Assembly (NCBI GenBank): GCA_904066235.2
Contig: CAJFCV020000001.1
Location: forward strand, 1,054,001-1,118,000
Length of the DNA stretch: 64,000 nt
Reading direction: 5' to 3'
Source of the DNA: Bursaphelenchus xylophilus
Lineage: Eukaryota > Nematoda > Chromadorea > Rhabditida > Aphelenchoididae
The notes beneath the pieces are model-generated. The model saw only the letters and a list, made by a program, of their open reading frames with translations, was not told the DNA's origin and did no database searches. The position numbers were made by a program, and so were the translations under genes. Positions 46,385 through 56,827 of this stretch are shown one piece after another (the first letter of the stretch is position 1; each line of letters starts with the position of its first letter).

Positions 46385-49300
46385 TCACAAATCACCCGAT
46401 TCAGCCACAAAAACATTGACTAATTCTTCGCCGAGTTTTGTTATGTCATCATAAACCTCTTGGCAGTTGGCCAGAATGGTCACGCACACTCCTTTCGGCC
46501 CAGCCGGGGGTTTGGTTGAGCTCAAAGTTGTCGGTTTGAACAGCACCAACGAGCTGCAGCCAGTCGCGGCTCCGGTGTGGTAGCTGAAAAATGGGAAAAT
46601 ATAACGATCATAGAAAAATATAGAGTGATTTTTTATCATAGTGCAACTCTCTGTACAACAAATTGCAGGGTTCAAAGGGCTGATAAAAGATGTTGATAAT
46701 ATGTCATCAAATCGCATTTTACCAAACAGAAATGAGTAAAATTTTTAGGTCAAAAATTGGTGAGAACAAGACGTTTTTTGGCAAATTGGCTATTCTCTTG
46801 ACGGCAAAGCTCGTTGAATATCGCGGCTGCCGCTGCAAAGCGAGAGCTAAAATTTTCAGCAGTTGATATGCGGTCCATGTCCGGCGGGCCCACACCTGCG
46901 GGCAACCACTTTGCGGGCAGCTTGAAAAACCACGGAGATTCTGCGGACATGTCTTGAAATCGGCCAAAATTTGCTTACAACTGGAAATTCAAACGATGGG
47001 ATTGACAACTGGATGTTGCGGATTAAGTTTCCAGGTGTATAAGTGGCTTGAATAGCTGTCATAAGCTTATCCAGGCATTTTTTATCATTTTTTGAAAACA
47101 AAATCCCATAACTTTGAACGCAGTGGATGAATTGAATAGATTTTTGTACTTATCAGTGCCAAGGAGTTGTCAATGTACAATTTCTATCGTACTACGTAGA
47201 TTACGGGAGGAAAATTGTAATTCTAATCAAAAAATGTCGGCTGGCCGCAAAGTGGTTGCCCGAAAGTGTCGCGACGCCCCATGTCCAATATATGTCAAAA
47301 GTTTTCAAAAAATCAGCGAGTCTCACACAGTACATCTCCCTTGGCAAACTTACAAGTATCCGGTTTGATTTTGTTTTGTCCCGGAAACTTGTTTGGTATC
47401 CGGAGTGACCATCCATCCGAGAGCGTAAAAATGCTTGTAGTCGTCGGTTCTATACTTCTCATTCAGGAATTCCTTCATGGTACTTTGAGTCAGGTATGCG
47501 CCAGGGACACCTAGAGAGCTGAAAAGAAAGGTTGCAAGAGGTTCCTCAGCGGGTCAAAAATTGTTCGCTTTTTTTTGTTTATAGGAGGGTTTTGTTGTAC
47601 AGAACTTTTTTGGCTTAACACTGACTCTAGGGGCTTGCTCTAACAATAAGATTTGCTGAATATTTCCGTTGGAAAATGTGATCTACCTCCAAACAAAGAC
47701 TTGGAGAAAACTCTTGAGGCCTCCAGAATTATCGTAGTTCCTCCGGAAAGTTGCCAAAAAAATGAAGCGACGCACTTTATTTTCTCGACAGCGATGCGAT
47801 TTTTGCTGCGGCAGTTGTTCCTTATTTTCCCGACACACTGTTACTAGTCCTGCCAGAAAGTTGCCGGGCTGATTTTAGGCGTTTACACTGTGCAAAAAAG
47901 GTCAGGGTGAGACAGCGGGAAAATGCCCATTGCACGGTGCAAAAAGCAAGAAATTGCACAGTGCAAAGAACACTTTTGTTTTCGCACAGTGCGTGTCGCA
48001 GAAATCACTTCCGCGACTTTCCGGAAGGACTAGTATTCATTACAGACTGATTTTGATCTGACTGTAATGCATGTCCGAAATTGCAGATCGATTTTTTCAT
48101 TTATCAGTCTGTCGGGAAAATAGTGACCACTATATCGCATCGAAAATCGCATCGCCGCTGAGAAAATGAATTGTATCGCGGAGAAAATCAAATTGCTTTT
48201 CACTTCAGCGGCGAAGCGAGATTTTTCTCATTATTTTCCCGACAGACTGATAATATTAAATAGCTCACCTAGCCAGCGCAACATTTGCCAATTTGAGTAG
48301 ATCCTGACTAGTCGACAAGATCCCTCCGCCTGCATGTTTGTAAGAGACGTCCACTTCCGGCACGTTGACCAATTCATGCTTTCGATTTCTTCGATAGTAT
48401 CGGGCTCTGTTCGAAATAATTTTGTCGTTCACATCCAAACAAGTGCTGTTCATGCCGAGATCGGTGAAAAGTTCGGAGGCCAATTTTTTGAACGATTTGC
48501 CGGAGGCTTTTTCCAGACACGCCGCGAGAAGGGCGAATCCATGAGTCGTGTAGCTGAAGTCGCCTAAAAAATGGGAAAATACGAAGGTACGACTATAAAA
48601 AATGAGTAAAATATAGCAGAACCTCTGCATAACGACTCGCAAGGTACCAAAAAATTTTTTTTTGTTATGTAAGGGTTTCGCTGTACGAAGATTCGGTTTG
48701 GCGTTTTATCAGTCTGTCGGGAAAATAATGAGCACAATTTTTTATGCCGCTCGCTGAACTGAAAAGCAATTTCATTTTCTCCGCGAAAAAATTCGTTTTC
48801 TCGGCGGCGATCTGATTTTCGATGCGACAGTGTGCTCATTATTTTCCCGACAGACTGATAATGTCGAAAAATTGACTTTTCAAAGCCGCAGAAATTGTTT
48901 GTTATAGAGAGGTTTTCTTATGGAGATCTCTAAAAACAAGTGCTCATTATTTTCCCGACAGACTGATAATGTCGAAAAATTGACTTTTCAAAGCCGCAGA
49001 AATTGTTTGTTATAGAGAGGTTTTCTTATGGAGATCTCTAAAAACAAGTGCTCATTATTTTCCCGACAGACTAAGGATGTTATAAAATTGACTTTTTGAA
49101 ACCTTAAAAACTGTTTGTTATAGAAAGGTTTTATTATGGAGGTCTCTAAAAACAAGTGCCCATTATTTTCCCGACAGGCTGATGATGTTATAAAAATTGA
49201 TTTTCAAGACCCTTGAAATTGGTCGTTATAGAGAGGTTTTGTTGTGGAGGTTTATAGAAATTTGGAAATTTTCCGTTAGGTTTCGTATAAACATCATATG

Positions 49301-50975
49301 AATACATAGTAAAAACTTTTATTTTAACTTAAAATTGACTTTCCCCGACCCTTGAAAGTGTTTGTTATAGAGAGTTTTTTCTGTAAAAAAGTGTCACAGG
49401 AAATTTTAGGCAATTTCAACTAATATATATGTAGGTAAAATACGGGGTTCCTAGTTTATTTTTTTAAGTACGACTTTTTCAACTTACCCGGTTTCTTGAT
49501 TAAGTCATCATTTTTGAATAATTCCAAAGCCTCCGTCGTATTTTCGAAGCGTTTCCGAAGCAAGAATTCGTATTTTGGCTCCTTCTCATTATACGATTGG
49601 TATAACTCATCAATCGTTTTGGGATGGGGCTCGTCTGGAGAGGTCTCGGGATTCTGAAAAAAATATAAAGGCATTCTATGTGTGTTATAGGGAGGTTTCG
49701 CTGTGGAGGGTCTTACAGCGGGGTTATTGCCAAAAAAAGTTTTAAAAGCGTGTTTGAAACTTCGCTTTGTTTCATCTCTTACCTTATCATAATGCCGAAT
49801 TCCGCCTCGATGTCCAAGCAACTGTCTAACCGTGATATCAACTTCTTTTCCGTCCCATTTCTTCTTCGGAAAGTCGGGGAGGTACTCCTGAAATATCATT
49901 TTCAAAGATAGGAATTGTGTTATCAACTTTAGTGGACCATACATGCAACTTACATAAATGGACTTCTCCAAGTCCAAAGCCCCATTATCGACCAATTTTG
50001 CGGCGATGGTTGCGGTCACCGGCTTGCTGATGCTCGCAATTCTCATGACGCTGTTTGAATGGCATTTGGACGAGTTCTCAACGTCCGCCAGCCCAAAACC
50101 TTGCGAATAAACCAGCCGGCCGTCGACGGAGACAGCGACGGTTGCGCCGGGAGTACCTGAGACCTTCTGAAAAATTGAAATTTTTTGTTGAAAAGCCTCT
50201 GTATAACGAACAATTTCAGCGGTCTTATAATTCAAATTTACGTCAAAAAATCTCTGTAGAGCAAAATCTCTCTATAACAAACACTTTTGTTTAAACCCCT
50301 CTACAACAAAAACTCTTTATAACAAACAATTTCATCGGTTTTAAACTTCAAATTTAGGTCAAAAAATCTCTGTAGAACAAGACCTCTCGATAACAAACAT
50401 TTTTTTGAAGACCTCTCTACAGCAAAAACTCTTTATAAAAAACAATTTCGACTCTCTAAAAATCCAATTTTGGGGTGAAAAAACTTCTTTAAAGCAAAAC
50501 CTCTCTATAACAAACATCTTTTTGAAAACTCTCTACATCAAAAACTCTCTATAACAAATAATTTCAGTTCCCTTAAAAGTCAATTTTTAGGGTAAAAACC
50601 TCTCTACAACAAAACCTCTCGATAACAAACATTTTTAAAAAATCTTTCTGTAACAAAAACTCTCTATAACAAACATTTTCAGCTCTCTAAAAATGCCCCT
50701 TTTGCCTGAAAAACCCTGTCTACAACAAAACCTTTCTATAACAAACAATTTAAAAAAAATTTATTTTGGTTTTTTTCGATTCGTTATACAGAGATTCCAC
50801 GGTATTCTAGACCACTTACCATCCATCGTTCCACCAACTCCGTTGCTTTTTGTGCCCTTTTTGTTTCAACGGAATACGAACTCTCCCGAAATTGCCCTTG
50901 AAAACCGTTGGTTTGAGAGATGCCAACCAAAGAGGCGGCTGCCAAGCTGACTCCAAGCGTTTTCGACCAGGTCAT
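46385..50975 (-). CDS. LACTB-like serine beta-lactamase-family protein, complete
   Basis: Seven minus-strand exons: 50975-50820, 50166-49954, 49887-49783, 49653-49488, 48563-48269, 47518-47354 and 46583-46385. All have GT/AG boundaries and sum to 1299 bp, exactly 433 codons (432 aa). The penicillin-binding/beta-lactamase fold is shown by SxxK at residues 97-100 (MRIASISKP, catalytic Ser and Lys), the HAGGGILSTSQDLLKLAN segment typical of LACTB, and HTG at 369-371 in place of KTG. The usual YxN motif appears as YTT at 218-220, so the Asn is replaced. The N-terminus (MTWSKTLGVSLAAASLVG) looks like a mitochondrial targeting or anchor segment. Mammalian LACTB is a mitochondrial intermembrane-space protein that forms filaments and affects lipid metabolism; a similar site here is inference. 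All large introns are filled with repeats. Confidence 0.92.
46584..47353 (-). repeat. LACTB-like gene, last intron, repeat-bearing
   Basis: Contains family B inner words at about 46790-46870 (GTTGAATATCGCGGCTGC) and dispersed fragments. No exon is missed, because the flanking exons join in frame. Confidence 0.5.
47846..48037. repeat. Family E element, copy 3, in LACTB-like intron
   Basis: The ends are ACTAGTCCTGCCAGAAAGTT and the inverted GACTTTCCGGAAGGACTAGT. CACTGTGCAAAAAAGG and GCACAGTGCGTGTCGC words lie inside. The ACTAGTCCT ends are the clearest of the three copies. Confidence 0.8.
48102..48252. repeat. Family A element, copy 15, in LACTB-like intron
   Basis: A complete copy that ends 17 nt from the donor site of the fifth exon on the minus strand. 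Confidence 0.85.
48707..49255. repeat. Family A copy continuing into a 108-bp tandem repeat
   Basis: A complete family A copy (48707-48860) is followed by about four tandem 108-bp units. Each unit carries one family A right terminus plus a TTTGTTATAGAGAGGTTTT segment. The first two units are essentially identical, and the third and fourth are diverged. Confidence 0.8.
50167..50819. repeat. Degenerate tandem repeat filling LACTB-like intron 1
   Basis: About ten imperfect units of the form AACCTCTCTATAACAAACA with CTCTCTACAACAAAA follow one another. They match the dispersed repeat found at 12.1, 22.3, 30.3 and 49.1 kb. Confidence 0.7.
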
Positions 50976-52058
50976 CGCGAAATTTTGGTCGAAAATGCGA
51001 TTTCGACGAGGAATTTGGACCTAAAATTAGTCGAGCCTTGGGCTGAAAATAGAAGGACACAAGAATTTTTGATAAAAAAGAAACGAAAAAAGAGCAGAGA
51101 AAAAAGCAAACGCTTTTTAATTTTTACAAGGAGAAGAGAAATTGAGCGTTTTTTTGGTTGATCAGCGCTTATCCGGCGCTACGACTTTTCGGGTCAACGA
51201 CAGTTCGAATTGACGATGCTTTGGGTTGCCTACGGCTTGTCGCTGAATGCAACAAAAAACAGGGGGAGGCTAGGAGAAGGCTCAGTTAGCCATAGCTAAT
51301 TATAAGACAAGAAAAAGTCTCCGCCGAGCATCCAACGGCTCTCCCCGGCCTTATAAGAACCTCCAACAACTTTTTTCGGCTCTCCGCCTGTCCTAGCTCA
51401 CGCACGGCAACCCAGGGGGTCTCCGCGGAAAAATGTCGACAAAAGCGGCTTATTTTCGGTAAAAAAGCCGTGAACATAGAAAAATGGAAAAAAACAAACC
51501 TAGAACTACCATTGCGACCACCATTGTGACTACTGTTACGTTGGAGTTGTTCCATTTCATCCAGTCGAGTCCTCGACTGGATTTATTTTAATTTTACGGT
51601 CGAAGGAGTCGATGCCTGTTTTCTCTCCATTTTTGTTTTGCAGATGCAATTTTCTGTCATTTTGACACTGAAGATCGTCGGCTTTGGCCCATCCGGCGTG
51701 TCTTGCAAACTTTTCAGACCTTTGCAAGGTTTATCATGGCCAATCTGAACCGTTCCCGCGAGACTCCGCCCGTTTTTTCTTTTACTTAGGATCATATTTG
51801 AACTTGGCTTCCATTTTCTATTGATGATCAAACGTCATGTGGGCTCAAATTGCATTACATAACTACAAGAAAGTTACACAAGATTTGCTACAACAACATC
51901 CTCAATGATTGGAAATGTAAGCCATAAAGATTTTACAAAAAAAATATAATATACAATCATGATAACAGTTTGAAGGTTAGTAAAATTTGAAATACAATAT
52001 AAAACCTCGGTACATCCTCCTCAATGTACTGTTAGTTAATTAAATACTGCTATTATCA
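50976..52058. other. Region upstream of the LACTB-like gene
   Basis: This should hold the LACTB-like promoter. A hairpin, TCCAGTCGAGTCCTCGACTGGA, lies at about 51560-51582. Overlapping minus ORFs at 51286-51831 show no recognised domain. Confidence 0.4.
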
Positions 52059-52271
52059 ATGTTTCTTGTGACATTGTTGATGAATGACCAGCAGGCCTTA
52101 AACATGAGGAAGATCGTCTCCATCCCATGTCTGGAGATGATGTGGAATCTAACGTATGGGGAGGAAATCCCAGACGATTATATGGAAAAGGTCCACAACA
52201 AACTACTGGAGATGTTTGCGAAAGGCGTCAAAATACACAATGGATTAAAATACTATGGAAATACATACTAA
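52059..52271 (+). CDS. Unrecognised short ORF, probable relic
   Basis: A 70-residue frame with natural-looking composition (RKIVSIPCLEMMWNLTYGEE, HNKLLEMFAKGVKIHNGL). No domain is recognised. It may be one exon of a longer gene, or a relic of the same mobile-element gene set seen at 61.9-64 kb. No promoter motif was found upstream. Confidence 0.35.
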   Translation: MFLVTLLMNDQQALNMRKIVSIPCLEMMWNLTYGEEIPDDYMEKVHNKLLEMFAKGVKIHNGLKYYGNTY

Positions 52272-52313
52272 AAATGACAAATTATCGACAATATAGACTC
52301 GGGTGTTTTTTAA

Positions 52314-52654
52314 ATGTCAGACACCATTTTCAAAATGAGACTTATAAATTTTGTTGATACGAACAACCAAGGCACAAACACCTCTGGAATTTGAGTTCCT
52401 GAATCTGAGCTCGGTAGAGGACGTCATTTTCATGGGCGTAATATATGTAGTACAACCCCAACTCATACATAATTTGTTCGATTTTTATTTTTAGTCAAAC
52501 TGCTGAAACTATGATCTCTGGGGACCCTTCGGCTCAACCCAATCAAATTGAGACCATCCTATGGCTTGATTATCTTTATGGTCCGTATATCGAAAGAACC
52601 GACCCGGGGATTGAGGATACTGAAGCATTCACCTATACGAATCGACGCCCGTAA
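52314..52654 (+). pseudogene. Broken ORF fragments of an unrecognised protein
   Basis: A frame starting MSDTIFKMRLINFVDTNNQG runs to about 52383. Coding-like sequence continues in another frame (TPLEFEFLNLSSVED), implying a one-base indel. After a TTTTTAG at 52494 a further frame reads ETMISGDPSAQPNQ and ends at a stop at 52654. The pieces read as one degraded gene. The family is unknown. Confidence 0.4.
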
Positions 52655-52659
52655 GGGCC

Positions 52660-52880
52660 AGCGTCAGAGCTCTGCTGGACGCATACCAGGATGGTAAGCG
52701 GAACCCACCAGTACCGTTAACATCGCAACGGTACCCATGTGTGTAACCCAAACTACAATGACTTAATCTACTATATAAGCTGCCCTCGAAATCATCGAGG
52801 AAGAGCTTCCACTCTCTTTATACTCTTGTAGTTATTCTCTCTAATAAACTTTATCTAACTCTCTAAAGTCGACCATTACA
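52660..52880 (+). repeat. Probable solo LTR (right part)
   Basis: TATATAAG at 52772-52779, AATAAA at 52843-52848 and an ACA-ending boundary at 52880 have the spacing of an LTR U3-R-U5. The left end was not located. It abuts an integrase fragment on the opposite strand, so the two may come from different elements. Confidence 0.45.
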
Positions 52881-53409
52881 AAAAGATAGTGCTGGTTGAA
52901 AGGGGATGGTTTTAGCCAAGGTCTTGTCTCCGCGGTTCACCTTGTTGATTTGGCATTGGGAACAAGAGCTGATGTACTGTTTGATGTCGCGAACCATTCC
53001 GTCCCAGAATACGCATTTTTTGAGGTTTGCAATACTTTTCTGTAGACCTTGATTCCACGATGACCACCTTGAAGGTGGTCATCGTGGAAATCAGTTAATA
53101 TTTTTGTCCTTAATTCTTTGGGAATGTAAATGCGGGAAAAATCCCTTTTTTGTAATGATGCAAAACATCATCAATAAATCGAAAATTTTTGAGTTTTAGT
53201 TTAAATAATTTAAGACGTCCTTTAGTAAGTTCCGGAAAATTTTTGTTGTTGATTGCGTTCGCAATTTCTATGCAGATGGGATCGGTTGGTTGAGCGGTTT
53301 TAACCGTTCTTTTTCTAGTGAGAATATGGAAATAATAAACATGGAACGGATCGTAAAGTAATTCAAGTATAGAATTTTCAATCGTGAAATTTACAGTGTC
53401 ATAGCGCAT
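52881..53409 (-). pseudogene. LTR-retrotransposon pol fragment (integrase zinc-binding region)
   Basis: Minus-strand frames read LTRKRTVKTA and FIDDVLHHYKKG upstream of an HHCC finger: HLQGGH (H-x4-H) in one frame and CSQC (C-x2-C) in the next, about 30 residues on. A frameshift separates them near 53040. This order is typical of the region between RNase H and the integrase core in Ty3/BEL-type pol. The catalytic core is absent. A perfect 17-bp palindrome (53054-53088) overlaps the finger. Confidence 0.6.
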
Positions 53410-54314
53410 GCGACAGCCGTAATACCATGCAGATATCCCAGAGATGCCTTAACCAGAGTCTATGAGGTTCCAGCGAATGCGAGGCATCATTATCGTCGAC
53501 GAGATCAAAGCCCTAACGTCCAAATCAAGAAAACAACTCTTCAATCTCGTAAGTTTTTGCGTAAAATTTTTGTCTTTCAAGTGAAACCGCTGGACCCAAA
53601 AAAAACTTAAACCTTCACCATTGTGTCGCAATGTCGGGACAAACATTCAACTTTTTTGTTTGACTTTAAATCATTTTTTACCTAGCACCGAAAAAACGTA
53701 ATTGATTTGCGTTTTCCTTGATGAAGTCTCCGCTTTTGTCAACAATATTTGCCGATAACGCTCAGCGTTGCGCGATGAAACGCCCGCTAAAGAAACCCCT
53801 CAAACCGAAAGTTTGCCTATGCAATTTAATACTATAACAGTTCATAAAACAATTTTTTGCCGGCGTCCTAAATTTTCAGTCGGGGTTTGTCGTAGGCCTC
53901 GAAAGTCTCCGCAATAAACATGAAATGTAATGAAATATGTGTTAGAGGTAGGCTGGCGCCAAGCGTAAGTTTCCTAGGCCGTTGTTTAGGATAATCCCGT
54001 TTAGTAGATGGTCAATAAATTAGTTTTATTTATAGTTGTTGTAGATGGCTTTTGTGGGGCCTGTAAGGCGGACGAATAAGGCTTTTAGGGAGGTTAGCGG
54101 GTTCGGCAGGACTCGCTAGGTCGTAGAGCCGTAAATAATACTACTAATTTACCCTAGTTTCGACAACATGTAGCACTCAATAAACAGAATGGAAATTTCC
54201 TATCGTCATATTACTAAGCTAATTTAAATGCACTATCAAAACCTAACGGATGAACCGCTATGGCTAAAGTCGCCTTTTCAAAGTTCATAGAAATCGATAA
54301 GGATAATGATTATA
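53410..54314. other. Unassigned stretch between element relics
   Basis: A plus-strand frame at about 53410-53620 (RYPRDALTRVYEVPANARHH) and a minus-strand ORF at 53646-53449 overlap; neither is recognised. The segment 54060-54150 (GGTTCGGCAGGACTCGCTAG) has a diverged second copy at about 56400-56493. Confidence 0.35.
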
Positions 54315-55810
54315 TATACTCCCCGTACAATGTTTTGACCCCCCTCCTAACTCGGTCCAAGGTGTACTAATTCGGACCAAATTTGGTATGTAGTATACTC
54401 ACAGGCTAGTAACAAAAAATAACATAGCAGGACGTACCTTATAGTTGAATTTCAAAAGCTAGGGGCAATTTTCAAAAATCACCTTAAAAAATCGAGGAAA
54501 AAGTTTTGACCCCCCTTAACAAAAAGTTAGATATCGCCAGTGGATGCCACGCAAACTTATTGTAATCGACGTCCCATACCTGAATACAGGTTAATATATG
54601 GTTTTCCGTTGAATGCTTCGTTGCATTTGAGGATTCAACGCGTTAAACCGTTTTTGATGCAGAGCTGCCCAAAATTGTAAAAATCTTGTCCTAGCGCTTT
54701 CCTAGAGCTCTACATTGGGTTTATATTATGTGCTTTAGACCTGTATTTACCTTCTCCTTTCAATAAAAGTGCATGGTGGCCTGGCGGTGTAGATTCGGCA
54801 GATACCCTCTTGTCATGCCCAGCCTTGATGAGCCATTTGCTCTTTGACTCAAGGTCGAGATGTGGTCGTTAGGTCCTTAGTGTAATCCTGAGACTCCTAG
54901 TTACTCTCAGTAATGTAAAATGTTTTGATTTGACACGTTTTGTAATGGGTTTCATTCACCTTAACCTTGACTTTGCCGTTACTGTAGATAACCCCGAGTA
55001 CTACTACATCCCCAACTCCCATTTGGCGTTTCATACGTCTCAAATGAGTATGGTGGGTGCTGTAGCGTCATAAATTACCTGGTCCATCAAATGAAAGCCG
55101 TTTTTGGTGGCTAAAAATCCATTTGAAAAACGCGGGTTTTTCGTTAAGGTGCAGATCGGCGAAGTTGCGCCTGCAAACCATAGGAGACCGAGTCAGCCGG
55201 AGTTTATTCTTTGCTTGAGAGTAACTAGGAGTCTCAGGATTACACTAAGGACCTAACGACCACATCTCGACCTTGAGTCAAAGAGCAAATGGCTCATCAA
55301 GGCTGGGCATGACAAGAGGGTATCTGCCGAATCTACACCGCCAGGCCACCATGCACTTTTATTGAAAGGAGAAGGTAAATACAGGTCTAAAGCACATAAT
55401 ATAAACCCAATGTAGAGCTCTAGGAAAGCGCTAGGGCAAGATTTTTACAATTTTGGGCAGCTCTGCATCAAAAACGGTTTAACGCGTTGAATCCTCAAAT
55501 GCAACGAAGCATTCAACGGAAAACCATATATTAACCTGTATTCAGGTATGGGACGTCGATTACAATAAGTTTGCGTGGCATCCACTGGCGATATCTAACT
55601 TTTTGTTAAGGGGGGTCAAAACTTTTTCCTCGATTTTTTAAGGTGATTTTTGAAAATTGCCCCTAGCTTTTGAAATTCAACTATAAGGTACGTCCTGCTA
55701 TGTCATTTTTTGTTACTAGCCTGTGAGTATACTACATACCAAATTTGGTCCGAATTAGTACACTTTGGACGGAGTTAGGAGGGGGGTCAAAACATTGTAC
55801 GGGGAGTATA
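54315..55810. mobile_element. Foldback element with about 595-bp arms
   Basis: The left arm (54315-54909) starts TATACTCCCCGTACAATG. The right arm (55217-55810) is its nearly perfect inverted copy, ending CATTGTACGGGGAGTATA. About 307 bp separate them. Only a few mismatches were noticed over the arms, so the element is young or its arms are kept alike by conversion. TA flanks suggest a TA target site. No ORF of note is present, so it is non-autonomous. Confidence 0.9.
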
Positions 55811-55989
55811 GCATACCGTCCTTGGACATAACGGAGGATTAGTGTTATGTCTAAATTTGACGGTATCAGTTGTTATGTGTCATTAAACAACCCGCCCATC
55901 TTCTGGTTAAGCTCATTGGGAATGGGACTCCGTACCTCGTGATTTGTGAACAGTAACAGGCCGTGTTGCCTGGAGTATTACAGAAATGG

Positions 55990-56264
55990 ACTCTGCCTTC
56001 CGCACTTATTCCACTCTTCCCGACTATTACAGCGAAACTGCACAAAATCTCCAGACAAAAGCGAAAAATTGAACCTCGAAGGTAACCGTGTGGCATCGAT
56101 AACTCTGTTCGTAAGTATCATTTTTTCAGATGACTCTGTTCGTAAGTATCATTTTTTCAGATGATGCAAAATTGGCCATTCTGGCCACAGTGGAAACAGT
56201 CGATCTTCCGCCCGCCGGCCACCCCGGCGACCGCTATCTTCTCAACGTTCGACCCCAGTAAGTT
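55990..56264 (+). pseudogene. Diverged, broken copy of the 61.9-kb cluster gene
   Basis: The stretch KLNLEGNRVASITLF matches KLNVEANKVESVTLF of the protein at 61932-62668 (10 of 15 identical). Just after it, a 31-nt segment is duplicated in perfect tandem (56102-56132 and 56133-56163), which shifts the frame. Beyond the duplication a frame with LAILATVETVDLPPAG continues. I read it as a pseudogene of a second, older copy of the element. The duplicated segment also creates GTAAGT and TTTCAG words, so a new 50-nt intron (56111-56160) is an alternative reading. Confidence 0.55.
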
Positions 56265-56493
56265 ATCATTTTAAAGATAAGTACGTAAACTACAGCCCCG
56301 GCCCAAATTGGCGTACATGCCAACCAACAATTGGCCACCCCGTAAACCTACATCCGGTTCCACACCTTTCGACGTGGAGCGCAGATCAGCCGGCCGGGCA
56401 TCCATCGGCCGCTGTAGGGCTTGGGAAATGGGTAGATTAGCAGGTCCGGCAGGGCTCGCGAGGTTGCAGAGCCACGTAGGAGTATGGTAGTTT

Positions 56494-56827
56494 AATGGGA
56501 ACGCAGTTGGGTCCTTCCTCCAGCCGATTCCAGGTCCCTACTACTTCCGCTAGTATCAGTGGGACAACCTCCCAACTGATCAACTCCCCAAACGCCGAAT
56601 CCAACAGTTACAGTCGATAGTTTATTGACAGGCCGCGAGCACAATACAAATAAGATACCAACAGATCCAATATTCCAGCGGGGCCAAACGCACGACCGCT
56701 TTCTAACCTTCCATTCCAACCAACTCCCTCTGACTGATTCCTCCTTCCGTCCACGTTCCTCTCTCACATTAGGCTGCTCGTTATCGTTGCGGGACCAAAT
56801 GAGAGCCCAGATGCGGCTGGCTCCACA
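56494..56827 (-). repeat. 3' LTR of the retrotransposon
   Basis: 334 bp, matching 60130-60463 with no difference noticed by eye. This implies a recent insertion. Confidence 0.85.

Noticed and set aside
52660..53409. Solo LTR and integrase fragment as one element
   Set aside because: The promoter and polyadenylation signals of the LTR point right while pol points left. Without the LTR's other end they cannot be joined.
56111..56129. 19-nt intron (GTAAGT to TTTCAG)
   Set aside because: Too short to be spliced. A single copy of the segment reads through in frame, so it was probably coding before the duplication.
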